The notes beneath the pieces are model-generated. The model did no database searches and was not told the origin of the DNA. It saw only the letters and a program-made list of their open reading frames with translations. This document shows positions 55,621 through 63,682 of a DNA stretch of 64,000 bases, in pieces (the stretch's first letter is position 1; every line of letters starts with the position of its first letter). This stretch comes from Formosa agariphila KMM 3901 (GTDB lineage: Bacteria > Bacteroidota > Bacteroidia > Flavobacteriales > Flavobacteriaceae). A program made the translations under genes and the position numbers. Location of the stretch: the NCBI RefSeq assembly GCF_000723205.1, contig NZ_HG315671.1, forward strand, positions 694,851-758,850, given 5' to 3'.

Positions 55621-55816
55621 AATATATAGTAAAATAGATTAATAATCAGGTTTAAAATCCTTGTAATAATATGGATTAATTCTAGTGTGCGATGCTCAAA
55701 AATCTAAAGAATGGCAAGGGGTTTTGTGTATCTTAAAAATAACGATTTCTATTATTATTAATTAGAATTTCATTATTAATAATTTAGATGCCCTTTGTTT
55801 TAGTTTTTGGTAAAAA

Positions 55817-55827
55817 TACGTATTAAT
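55817..55827. promoter_or_regulatory. TACGTATTAAT element upstream of nirB
   Basis: The 11-mer TACGTATTAAT recurs exactly before the NarL-like gene (61330-61340); its core GTATTAAT is also half of the nirB/narK palindrome. Confidence 0.4.
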
Positions 55828-55858
55828 TTGAAAAATCTTAAACTTTCAGTAAAATAAT

Positions 55859-55880
55859 TAAGTATTAATACTTACTTTTG
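55859..55880 (+). promoter_or_regulatory. nirB operator palindrome and -7 box
   Basis: A 16-bp perfect palindrome TAAGTATTAATACTTA (55859-55874) overlaps the -7 box TACTTTTG (55873-55880), 29 nt before the nirB ATG. The same sequence and geometry occur before narK. A regulator bound here would cover the promoter, favouring repression, although activation from this site is not excluded. Confidence 0.7.
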
Positions 55881-55909
55881 AAATAAGTAATCGAATAATA
55901 ACTACGTAT

Positions 55910-58444
55910 ATGAAAAAAGTAATAGTTGTAGGAAACGGCATGGTAGGATATAAGTTTTGTGAAAAATTTGTAGCCAAAGAAGGAAGTGAAGCATTTAATA
56001 TAACTGTGTTTGGGGAAGAGCCAAGACCTGCATATGATCGTGTTCATTTAAGTGAGTTTTTCGAAAATCAGGATGCAGAAGCCTTAGAGATGGCTCCAAG
56101 ATCTTGGTATGAAGAACATAACATAGAGTTAGTTACAGATGTACGTATTACAGATATTCATAGAAATAAGAAAACGATTACATGTGTTGATGATAAAGAG
56201 TATACCTACGACTACTTAGTATTGGCAACAGGATCTTCAGCATTTGTACCTCCTATTAAAGGAGTGGAAAAAGAAGGTGTATTTGTATATAGAACCATCG
56301 AAGATTTAGAAGGTATGCTGGCCTATGCTGCTAAATTAAAAGCAAGTAATCCAAATGCTAAAGCCGCCGTTTTGGGTGGTGGTTTGTTAGGGTTAGAAGC
56401 TGGTAAAGCGGTGATGGATATGGGGTTAGAACCTCATATTGTAGAGTTTGCGCCCAAATTAATGCCAAGACAATTAGATTCTAGAAGTAGCCAAGTGTTG
56501 CAGCTAAAGTTAGAGTCTATTGGGTTAAATATTCATTTAAGTAAAGCGACCAATCAGATTTTAGGTGATGAGTATATTACAGGATTGGAGTTTGGAGAAG
56601 ATGATAAGCTAGATGTAGAAATGTTAATTATTTCTGCTGGAATCCGCCCAAGAGATGAGTTAGGAAAAACCTGTGATTTACAAATGGGAGTTCGTGGCGG
56701 AATTGTTGTGAATAACAAAATGCAAACATCTGATCCCGATATTTTTGCTATTGGAGAAGTTGCTTTATACAACCAGATGATATACGGATTAGTGGCTCCT
56801 GGCTACGATATGGCAGAAATTGCAGCAAGTCAGATTATGGGTAACGAAGAGGCTTTAATGCCAGCAGAAATCGATATGTCTACCAAGTTAAAGTTAATTG
56901 GTGTAGATGTCGCCAGTTTTGGAGAACCGTTTATGCCGGCGTCTAAAGGACATTCAGTGATTTTCGAAAACAAAACGCAACATTTATATAAGCGAATTAA
57001 TGTGAGTTTAGATGGTAAATCTTTGCTAGGAGGAATCCTTGTAGGAGATGCATCAGATTATAATATGCTACATCAAGTGTTTTTAAATGGAATGGCAATT
57101 CCCGAAGATGCTGCACAACTAATTTTGCCAGCCACAGAAGGTGGTGCGTTTGGTAGCGCATTAGACTTGCCAGACGAAGCTCAGATTTGTTCTTGTGAGA
57201 ATGTAAGTAAGGGCCAGATTTGTGGTGCTATTAAAGATGGTTCTTGCGAAGATTTAGCAGGCGTGGTTTTAGCAACTAAAGCGAGTACAAGCTGTGGTGG
57301 TTGTAAACCCATGGTTACAGATTTAGTTAATGAAACGTTGAAGTCGCTTGGTAAGACGGTTAAAAATGTGATTTGCGAACACTTTGAATATAGCAGGCAA
57401 GAATTATACGGTATTATAAAAGTGAAAAAACTAACCTCGTTTAACGAGGTGCTAGACACATGTGGTACAGGGCATGGATGCGAAACGTGTAAGCCTTTAG
57501 TGTCTTCAATCTTTGCGAGTTTATATAACATAACGCCAAATAAAGAAGATGTTACTCAAGATACAAACGATAAATTTTTAGCAAACATTCAGCGTAACGG
57601 AACCTATTCCGTGGTGCCGAGAATTGCAGGAGGTGAAATTACTCCAGAAGGTTTAATTGTTTTAGGTCAAATTGGATCGAAATATAATTTATATACAAAA
57701 ATTACAGGTGGTGCTCGTATCGATTTCTTTGGTGCGCAGCTAAACGATTTACCTGCAATCTGGAAAGAATTAATAGATAATGGTTTTGAAAGTGGACATG
57801 CTTACGGAAAATCGTTACGTACTGTAAAAAGTTGTGTAGGATCTACATGGTGTCGCTACGGATTAGACGAAAGTGTCTCTTTCGCTATCGCTTTAGAAAA
57901 TAGATATAAAGGATTGCGTTCGCCTCATAAAATAAAAGGTGGTGTTTCTGGCTGTATCAGAGAATGTGCCGAAGCGCGTGGAAAAGATTTCGGAGTCATT
58001 GCTGTAGAAGGTGGATGGAATTTATATGTAGGTGGTAATGGTGGAGCAACACCAAGACATGCCGAATTATTAGCCGAAAAAATAGATAACGACACGGTAA
58101 TAAAATATATAGACCGCTATTTAATGTATTATATACAAACCGCAGCACCGTTAATGCGAACAGCAGCGTGGTTAGATAAATTAGAAGGCGGTATAGAGCA
58201 ACTTAAGAAAATTGTAATCGACGATAGTTTAAATATTGTTGATGAATTAGAGAAAGATATGCAGTTTTTAGTTGATGCTTACGAATGTGAGTGGAAACAA
58301 GCCATAGAAAACGAAGACATGAAAAAACGCTTTAGTCATTTCGTAAATTCAGATGAGCGAGATGATAACTTAGTTTTTGTGCCTTTACGTGATCAAAAAA
58401 TGCCAAAACATTGGGAAAAGGACACCAAAGAAGTCGTCCTATAA
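55910..58444 (+). CDS. nirB: Nitrite reductase [NAD(P)H] large subunit
   Basis: Reduces nitrite to ammonium in the cytoplasm. The 844-residue protein has the FAD site VVGNGMVGYKFCEKF, an NAD-binding site VLGGGLLGLEAGKAV near 152, two BFD-like 2Fe-2S regions (CSCENVSKGQICGAI ending SCGGCKP, and TCGTGHGCETCKP), and the siroheme/4Fe-4S Cys motifs SCVGSTWC and SGCIRECAEARG. NirD follows 33 nt downstream. Together with narK and the molybdopterin oxidoreductase this is assimilatory or detoxifying nitrate reduction to ammonium. Confidence 0.96.
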   Translation: MKKVIVVGNGMVGYKFCEKFVAKEGSEAFNITVFGEEPRPAYDRVHLSEFFENQDAEALEMAPRSWYEEHNIELVTDVRITDIHRNKKTITCVDDKEYTYDYLVLATGSSAFVPPIKGVEKEGVFVYRTIEDLEGMLAYAAKLKASNPNAKAAVLGGGLLGLEAGKAVMDMGLEPHIVEFAPKLMPRQLDSRSSQVLQLKLESIGLNIHLSKATNQILGDEYITGLEFGEDDKLDVEMLIISAGIRPRDELGKTCDLQMGVRGGIVVNNKMQTSDPDIFAIGEVALYNQMIYGLVAPGYDMAEIAASQIMGNEEALMPAEIDMSTKLKLIGVDVASFGEPFMPASKGHSVIFENKTQHLYKRINVSLDGKSLLGGILVGDASDYNMLHQVFLNGMAIPEDAAQLILPATEGGAFGSALDLPDEAQICSCENVSKGQICGAIKDGSCEDLAGVVLATKASTSCGGCKPMVTDLVNETLKSLGKTVKNVICEHFEYSRQELYGIIKVKKLTSFNEVLDTCGTGHGCETCKPLVSSIFASLYNITPNKEDVTQDTNDKFLANIQRNGTYSVVPRIAGGEITPEGLIVLGQIGSKYNLYTKITGGARIDFFGAQLNDLPAIWKELIDNGFESGHAYGKSLRTVKSCVGSTWCRYGLDESVSFAIALENRYKGLRSPHKIKGGVSGCIRECAEARGKDFGVIAVEGGWNLYVGGNGGATPRHAELLAEKIDNDTVIKYIDRYLMYYIQTAAPLMRTAAWLDKLEGGIEQLKKIVIDDSLNIVDELEKDMQFLVDAYECEWKQAIENEDMKKRFSHFVNSDERDDNLVFVPLRDQKMPKHWEKDTKEVVL

Positions 58445-58450
58445 CTAAAT

Positions 58451-58462
58451 AACGTTAACGTT
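58451..58462. repeat. Small palindrome between nirB and nirD
   Basis: AACGTTAACGTT, a perfect 12-bp palindrome 16 nt before the nirD ATG. It may slow ribosome loading or be chance in AT-rich DNA. Confidence 0.35.
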
Positions 58463-58477
58463 TTAAAACACATAATT

Positions 58478-58855
58478 ATGGAAAAAGTAATATCTAAGTA
58501 CAAAACAACGACTCAAGAAGATGTTAAGGTTTGGTTTAAAGCAGCTTCAACAGAAGCATTTCCAAACGATGGTGGTGCATGCGTAAAATATAAAGATTTA
58601 CAAATTGCTGTATTTAACTTTTCGAGATTGAATACCTGGTATGCTTGTCAGAATTTATCACCAGAAAAACAAGAAATGGTGTTGTCTCGAGGGATGTTAG
58701 GAGATCAAAAAGGAACGCCTAAGATTGCTTGTCCGTTGCATAAAAAAACATTTTCATTAGAGACTGGCGAAAATTTAAATGGCGATTTAAATCCTATAGC
58801 AATTTATCCTGTAAAAATAGAAGACAACTTTGTGTATATCGGATTTTCTGAATAG
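58478..58855 (+). CDS. nirD: Nitrite reductase small subunit NirD
   Basis: A 125-residue Rieske-fold subunit that partners NirB. It begins VWFKAASTEAFPNDGGACVKYKDLQIAVF, then WYACQNLSPEKQEMVLSRG and KIACPLHKKTFSLETGE. Only one Cys-x-x-His (CPLH) remains and the first CxH pair is missing, as usual for NirD, so it should not bind a Rieske cluster. The DUF4202 gene follows at 31 nt. Confidence 0.92.
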   Translation: MEKVISKYKTTTQEDVKVWFKAASTEAFPNDGGACVKYKDLQIAVFNFSRLNTWYACQNLSPEKQEMVLSRGMLGDQKGTPKIACPLHKKTFSLETGENLNGDLNPIAIYPVKIEDNFVYIGFSE

Positions 58856-58885
58856 ATTTGGTAGATATCAAAAAACTTTAAAATT

Positions 58886-59467
58886 GTGAATACAAAATTC
58901 GAACAGGCTATAGCATTAATTGATGAGAAAAATGCTCAAGATTTAAATCGTGAAATCAGTAATGGCGAATCAATTCCAAAAGAATTGTTGTATTCACAAC
59001 GCATGACAGAGTGTTTGTTAGATTATATGCCTACAGCTTCCGAGGCTTTACAAATTGCAGCGCGTGCACAGCACATTTGTCGTTGGGAAATTCCAAGAAA
59101 CGACTATCCAATGACAAAAGCTGGATACATGAACTGGCGTAACGATCTTAAAAAATTACACGGAACTATTGCAGGTGAAATTTTAGAATCTGTAGGTTAT
59201 GAAGCCGATTTTGTGGAACGTGTTCAGTTTTTAATGAGTAAAAAATCATTTAAAAAAGATCCAGATTCACAAACATTAGAAGATGTTGTGTGCTTGGTGT
59301 TTTTACAACATTATTTTGAAGCATTTGCAAGTAAACACGACGACGAAAAACTAATAGACATCGTACAAAAAACATGGAATAAAATGTCTGATGCAGCACA
59401 TAAGAAAGCAATGACATTAACGTATTCTGAAGATAGCTTTAAACTTATTGAAAAAGCTTTATCATAA
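58886..59467 (+). CDS. DUF4202 domain-containing protein
   Basis: A 193-residue soluble, mainly alpha-helical protein starting with GTG (VNTKFEQAIALIDEKN). The family core is visible in ELLYSQRMTECLLDYMPTASEALQIAARAQHICRWEIPR and AGYMNWRNDLKKLHG. Conserved His, Arg and Glu residues hint at an HD-domain-like metal site (ARAQHICRW), but this is inference. DUF4202 genes commonly sit in nitrite reductase loci. The function is not established. It lies 31 nt after nirD and 13 nt before the kinase gene. Confidence 0.85.
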   Translation: MNTKFEQAIALIDEKNAQDLNREISNGESIPKELLYSQRMTECLLDYMPTASEALQIAARAQHICRWEIPRNDYPMTKAGYMNWRNDLKKLHGTIAGEILESVGYEADFVERVQFLMSKKSFKKDPDSQTLEDVVCLVFLQHYFEAFASKHDDEKLIDIVQKTWNKMSDAAHKKAMTLTYSEDSFKLIEKALS

Positions 59468-59480
59468 ACATCGTTATTAA

Positions 59481-61295
59481 ATGAATGATCGCGGGAGGAA
59501 TTCGTTAGATATTAGTACGTTTAATAGACTCCGTCGGTTATATATTTTTGCCTTAGGTGCTATTGCTTGCTCGGTTATTATAAGCCAAATTATAATTCGA
59601 GATTTCTTAAGTAATCAGCAAGAAGATTCTACCATTATAAATGTTGCTGGGCGGCAACGTATGCTTAGTCAGAAACTAAGTAAAGAAGTGCTTTTAATAG
59701 CAAATGCTACCAATTTTCAAGAGCGTTTAGTTTTAAAAGACACATTAAAAGAAACGATTAACCGTTGGAAAATTTCTCATTTGGCGCTGCAAGAAGGTAG
59801 TGACAGCTTAAAACTTTCTGGAACGAATAGCGAAAAAAATGTAACGCTATTTAATCGCCTTCAAACTCCATTTTCTGTCATATTCGAAGCATCTCAGCAT
59901 ATTGTTACCGCTTTAGAAAATAATCCGAATATAGATTTTGAAACCTTAAAACCTTACGAAAAACAGGTTACAGCTAACGAGTATCAGTTTTTAACGATTA
60001 TGGATACTATCGTGAATCAATACGATTCTGAGGCAAACGATAAAGTAAATCTCTTACGCCATTGGGAATTACTTTTAATGATTTTTACGCTTCTACTCTT
60101 GTTTTTAGAATTCTTATTTATTTTTAAACCGACAGCTAGAATGGTAAGACAAACCATTTCTAAATTATTACGATCGGAATCTCATGCTATAAAAACGGCA
60201 CATGAAGCCGATGTGTTGCGCGAAGAAAACGAAAAATCGGTTAAAGAACTTCGTATTCTAAATCAGGCTATGGATAAAACGCTGTTGTTTGCTCGTGTGA
60301 CTTCAGAGGGAGAAATTATTCATATTGGCGATAAGTTTTCAAAATTATTCAATCAGACTAAATTCAATATCAACCTTAATTTTTCAGAGTTAATATCTAC
60401 AGGGAAAAACGATCAACAATATATTGAACATATATTGAAAACATATAAAAAAACAGGTTGGCAAGGAGAAATTAAAGCATCTAAAACAGAAGGAGAAGTC
60501 ATTTGGCTAGAAATGTATTTAATCCCGATTCATTCCCAAATCGAAAAATCTGAGATTCTCATCATCGCTTCAGATATAACAGAAAAGAAACAAACGCAAT
60601 TAGATTTAGAATCTCTAACTAAGTCGAGTTATGAAGAGAAAATGAATCAGCAAAAAATAATCTCATCAAAGATTATTGAAAATCAAGAGCAGGAACAAAA
60701 CCGAATAGCAAAAGATATTCACGATGGTATAGGACAAATGTTAACGGGGCTTAAGTATAATTTAGAAAGTGTAAATTTAAACGACCTCGAAAAGGCAGCT
60801 TCCAAAATAGAACATCTTAAAAGTTTAACGGGAGATATCATTCAAGGTGTGCGTGCCGCAACCTTTAATTTAACGCCTCCAGAATTAAGCGATTATGGTA
60901 TTGTGCCGGCATTATCTAAGCTTACTCAAGAATTGTCTAGACTTACAGGGAAGAATATCGAGCTTTACAATCGTACAAATTTTAATAGACGTTTAGATTC
61001 TTTGTTAGAAATTAACATGTATAGAATAACTCAAGAAGCCATAAATAACGCTATAAAATATGCAGATTCTACGTATATATTAGTGTCGATTTCTCATAGC
61101 GAACATATGCTAAGTATTACTATAGACGACGATGGTAAAGGGTTTGATGTTAACAGACCAAAAAACATTAGAACGGGTATTGGTGGTATGGGGATGACTT
61201 TTATGAATGAGCGTATTAACTATATTAATGGTCGCCTGTTTTTACATTCTTCTGAAGAAACAGGGACACGAATCACCTTAAATATCCCGATATAA
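59481..61295 (+). CDS. NarX-like nitrate/nitrite sensor histidine kinase
   Basis: A 604-residue membrane sensor. TM1 spans about residues 21-39, directly followed by NVAGRQRMLSQKL (54-66), a PilJ-type/P-box-like motif; in NarX the equivalent region binds nitrate or nitrite. TM2 is near 194-214, a PAS-like domain near 255-370, the HisKA_3 phospho-His in IAKDIHDGIGQMLTGL near 413 and an HATPase end (NNAIKYADS, DDDGKGFDV). Context and domain order point to sensing nitrate or nitrite; ligand binding is inferred. The regulator gene follows at 64 nt. Confidence 0.85.
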   Translation: MNDRGRNSLDISTFNRLRRLYIFALGAIACSVIISQIIIRDFLSNQQEDSTIINVAGRQRMLSQKLSKEVLLIANATNFQERLVLKDTLKETINRWKISHLALQEGSDSLKLSGTNSEKNVTLFNRLQTPFSVIFEASQHIVTALENNPNIDFETLKPYEKQVTANEYQFLTIMDTIVNQYDSEANDKVNLLRHWELLLMIFTLLLLFLEFLFIFKPTARMVRQTISKLLRSESHAIKTAHEADVLREENEKSVKELRILNQAMDKTLLFARVTSEGEIIHIGDKFSKLFNQTKFNINLNFSELISTGKNDQQYIEHILKTYKKTGWQGEIKASKTEGEVIWLEMYLIPIHSQIEKSEILIIASDITEKKQTQLDLESLTKSSYEEKMNQQKIISSKIIENQEQEQNRIAKDIHDGIGQMLTGLKYNLESVNLNDLEKAASKIEHLKSLTGDIIQGVRAATFNLTPPELSDYGIVPALSKLTQELSRLTGKNIELYNRTNFNRRLDSLLEINMYRITQEAINNAIKYADSTYILVSISHSEHMLSITIDDDGKGFDVNRPKNIRTGIGGMGMTFMNERINYINGRLFLHSSEETGTRITLNIPI

Positions 61296-61329
61296 TTCAC
61301 GGTATTTACTTAATTTTTGATTATTTTGC

Positions 61330-61340
61330 TACGTATTAAT
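61330..61340. promoter_or_regulatory. TACGTATTAAT element upstream of the NarL-like gene
   Basis: Exact copy of the 11-mer at 55817-55827 before nirB, 19 nt before the ATG at 61360. It may mark autoregulation of the regulator gene. Confidence 0.4.
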
Positions 61341-61359
61341 TTTTTGAAGTTATAAGTAG

Positions 61360-62013
61360 ATGATAAATGTAGTGTTGGCAGACGACCATATTTTGGTGCG
61401 TGATGGTATTAAGTCTTTATTAGAAGATCAAGACGGTGTTTGTGTTATAGATGAAGCATCCGATGGTAAGGAAGCTTTAGAAGTTGTAAATGCAAGTAAT
61501 CCAGATGTTTTAATTGTAGATATACGTATGCCAGAAATGAACGGTATCGAAGTTGTGGCTGCTTTAAAGAAAAGTAATAATACCGTAAAAACCTTGGTGC
61601 TTTCTATGCACGACTCAGAAGAATACGTGTTAAATGCTATAAATGCAGGCGCAGATGGCTATTTGTTAAAAGGGTCAAGTAAAGAAGAATTTATGAAAGC
61701 ACTTCAAATGATTGCCTCTGGAGGTAAGTATTTTAGTGGAGACGTGTCTTCTATAATTGTGAATAGTATGACCAAGAATAGAGGGATTCCATCCGAAACT
61801 GTAGAAAAACCAGAATCTATTTTTAAACTTACTAAACGCGAAAAGCAAATCTTAGCTTTGGTGTTAGACGGAAAGAGTAATAAGGAAATAGCTGAAGAAT
61901 TGGATGTTAGCAAAAGAACAGCAGAAGTACACCGATTTAATTTAATGAAAAAATTAGATGTTAAAAACCTTATAGAGCTTACACGAGTAGCATCTAAGTA
62001 TCAATTAGTGTAA
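61360..62013 (+). CDS. NarL/LuxR-type response regulator
   Basis: A 217-residue regulator. The receiver has the acidic pair in VVLADDH (Asp8, Asp9), phospho-Asp54 in LIVDIRMPEMNG, conserved Ser in VLSMHDS and Lys in YLLKGSS. The LuxR-type HTH begins LTKREKQILALVLDGKSNKEIAEELDVS and runs intact to LIELTRVASKYQLV, unlike the truncated relative at 35376. It is expected to be phosphorylated by the kinase encoded upstream and to control the nitrate genes. Confidence 0.93.
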   Translation: MINVVLADDHILVRDGIKSLLEDQDGVCVIDEASDGKEALEVVNASNPDVLIVDIRMPEMNGIEVVAALKKSNNTVKTLVLSMHDSEEYVLNAINAGADGYLLKGSSKEEFMKALQMIASGGKYFSGDVSSIIVNSMTKNRGIPSETVEKPESIFKLTKREKQILALVLDGKSNKEIAEELDVSKRTAEVHRFNLMKKLDVKNLIELTRVASKYQLV

Positions 62014-62137
62014 TACTTAGAACTATATATCATTATATTTTAGCTTTTTAAGCCCTCTTTTTGAAAGATTAATAATTTAAACCTAAAATTTTATTAGGTA
62101 CGTAATAATTGAAAATATACGTAATTTAATACGTAGT

Positions 62138-62162
62138 AATTAAGTATTAATACTTAATTTTA
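62138..62162 (+). promoter_or_regulatory. narK operator palindrome and -7 box
   Basis: A perfect 22-bp palindrome (62138-62159; core TTAAGTATTAATACTTAA) overlaps the -7 box TAATTTTA (62155-62162). The palindrome-to-box distance is identical to nirB, and 19 nt are identical between the two. Upstream ACGTA units occur at 62100, 62119 and 62131. Confidence 0.72.
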
Positions 62163-62189
62163 TCACACTAACGTATAAATTCAATTATT

Positions 62190-63605
62190 ATGAGTTCTAC
62201 AAAAGCTACAAAATTAGATCTTTTAAATTTTAAAAGCCTTCCAATTCGCACGTTTTGGATTACATCAATTGCCTTTTTCTTATGCTTCTTTGCTTGGTTT
62301 GGTATCGTACCATTCATGCCAGATGTTGTAAAAGATTTAGGGCTAACGCCGTCTCAAAAATGGAATTCCATTATTCTTGCCGTATCGGGTACTGTTTTCG
62401 CTCGTTTATTAATCGGTAAGCTTTGCGATAAATATGGACCCCGTTTATGTTATTCTTGGTTACTTGTTTTAGGAGCAATACCTGTAATTATATTGGGGTT
62501 TGTACAAACACCTCTTCAATTTTTAATCTGTAGATTCTTTATTGGGTTTATTGGAGCATCATTTGTTATTACACAATTTCATACATCAATTATGTTTGCA
62601 CCTAATATTGTAGGAACAGCGAATGCGACTTCTGCAGGTTGGGGAAACTTAGGTGGTGGTGCTAACCGTTTAGGGATGCCTTTAATTGCAGCAGCAGTTG
62701 TAGCTTTTGGAGCAGCAGAATCTGAAGCTTGGAGATACTCAATGATTATAGCTGGAGTGGTTTGCTTTTTAATGGGACTTGTATATTATAATTTTACGCA
62801 GGACACTTTAGATGGGAATTATAAAGATTTAAAGGCATCGGGTAATATGCCTCAAACCAAGAAAGATGATGTTGGTTTTATGGAAGCGGTTAAAGATTAC
62901 CGTGTTTGGATATTATTCTTTGTCTATGCAGCTTGTTTCGGAATTGAATTAACGGTCTATGGAACTATGGACGATTATCTTCAGAATACGTTTCAATTAG
63001 AGCGTGTAACAGCTGGAAACATCGTGTTATCTTTTGCCTTAATGAATATTTTTGCTAGAACATTAGGAGGTTTCTTCGGAGACTTATTCGGAAAACTAAA
63101 AGGCGTTCGCGGGCGTGTTTTATTCCTTGCCGCAATATTAGCTATAGAAGGTGTTATGTTAGCCTTATTCTCTACAGCTACTGGAATAGTAGTGGGAATC
63201 TCGCTTTTAATCTTATTTAGTTTGTCAGTACAAATGGCAGAAGGAGCTACGTTCTCGGTTGTACCATTTGTAAACTCAAAAGCAATAGGTTCTATCTCAG
63301 GAATTGTTGGAGCAGGAGGGAATGTTGGAGCCTTTTTAGCCGCTATATTATTAAAATCTAAATCGGCTGTGGCAGAAAAAGCAGCAATAACAGCAAGTGA
63401 AGGTATGGGCGCAGAAGCAGTTCAGGCAGCTCAGGCAGCAGCAGCTTCGGCAGCAGTATCTAGTGGGTTTTTATTAATTGGTGGTATTGTAATAGTAGTT
63501 GCGGTAGGAACATTAGCTATTAAATTTGCTACAGCAACAGACAACGTTACTGAAGAAGAATATGATGAGGAATATGACACTCAAATGACAACACAGTCCA
63601 TATAA
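62190..63605 (+). CDS. narK: NarK-type nitrate/nitrite MFS transporter
   Basis: A 471-residue transporter with twelve hydrophobic segments. The nitrate-signature regions are present: GWGNLGGGANRLGMPLI near residues 149-166 and SGIVGAGGNVGAFLAAIL near 370-388. A general MFS motif, RLLIGKLCDKYGPR, follows the second helix. A low-complexity Ala-rich stretch (EAVQAAQAAAASAAVSS) lies before the last helix. It imports nitrate or exchanges nitrate for nitrite; the reductase gene starts 77 nt downstream. Confidence 0.95.
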   Translation: MSSTKATKLDLLNFKSLPIRTFWITSIAFFLCFFAWFGIVPFMPDVVKDLGLTPSQKWNSIILAVSGTVFARLLIGKLCDKYGPRLCYSWLLVLGAIPVIILGFVQTPLQFLICRFFIGFIGASFVITQFHTSIMFAPNIVGTANATSAGWGNLGGGANRLGMPLIAAAVVAFGAAESEAWRYSMIIAGVVCFLMGLVYYNFTQDTLDGNYKDLKASGNMPQTKKDDVGFMEAVKDYRVWILFFVYAACFGIELTVYGTMDDYLQNTFQLERVTAGNIVLSFALMNIFARTLGGFFGDLFGKLKGVRGRVLFLAAILAIEGVMLALFSTATGIVVGISLLILFSLSVQMAEGATFSVVPFVNSKAIGSISGIVGAGGNVGAFLAAILLKSKSAVAEKAAITASEGMGAEAVQAAQAAAASAAVSSGFLLIGGIVIVVAVGTLAIKFATATDNVTEEEYDEEYDTQMTTQSI

Positions 63606-63627
63606 AATACGATTAAAAAATACAGTG

Positions 63628-63650
63628 ATGTAATAATAGTTTTATTACAT
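63628..63650 (+). other. Hairpin between narK and the nitrate reductase gene
   Basis: ATGTAATAA (63628-63636) pairs perfectly with TTATTACAT (63642-63650) around a 5-nt loop. The T-run expected of a strong terminator is missing, so it may set the narK:reductase ratio. Confidence 0.45.
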
Positions 63651-63682
63651 TTAAAATGAATAGACAAATGTATTAAGTACAT

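Noticed and set aside
57181-57531. 116-codon frame antisense to nirB
   Set aside because: Overlaps the BFD iron-sulfur regions of nirB, with no coding features of its own.
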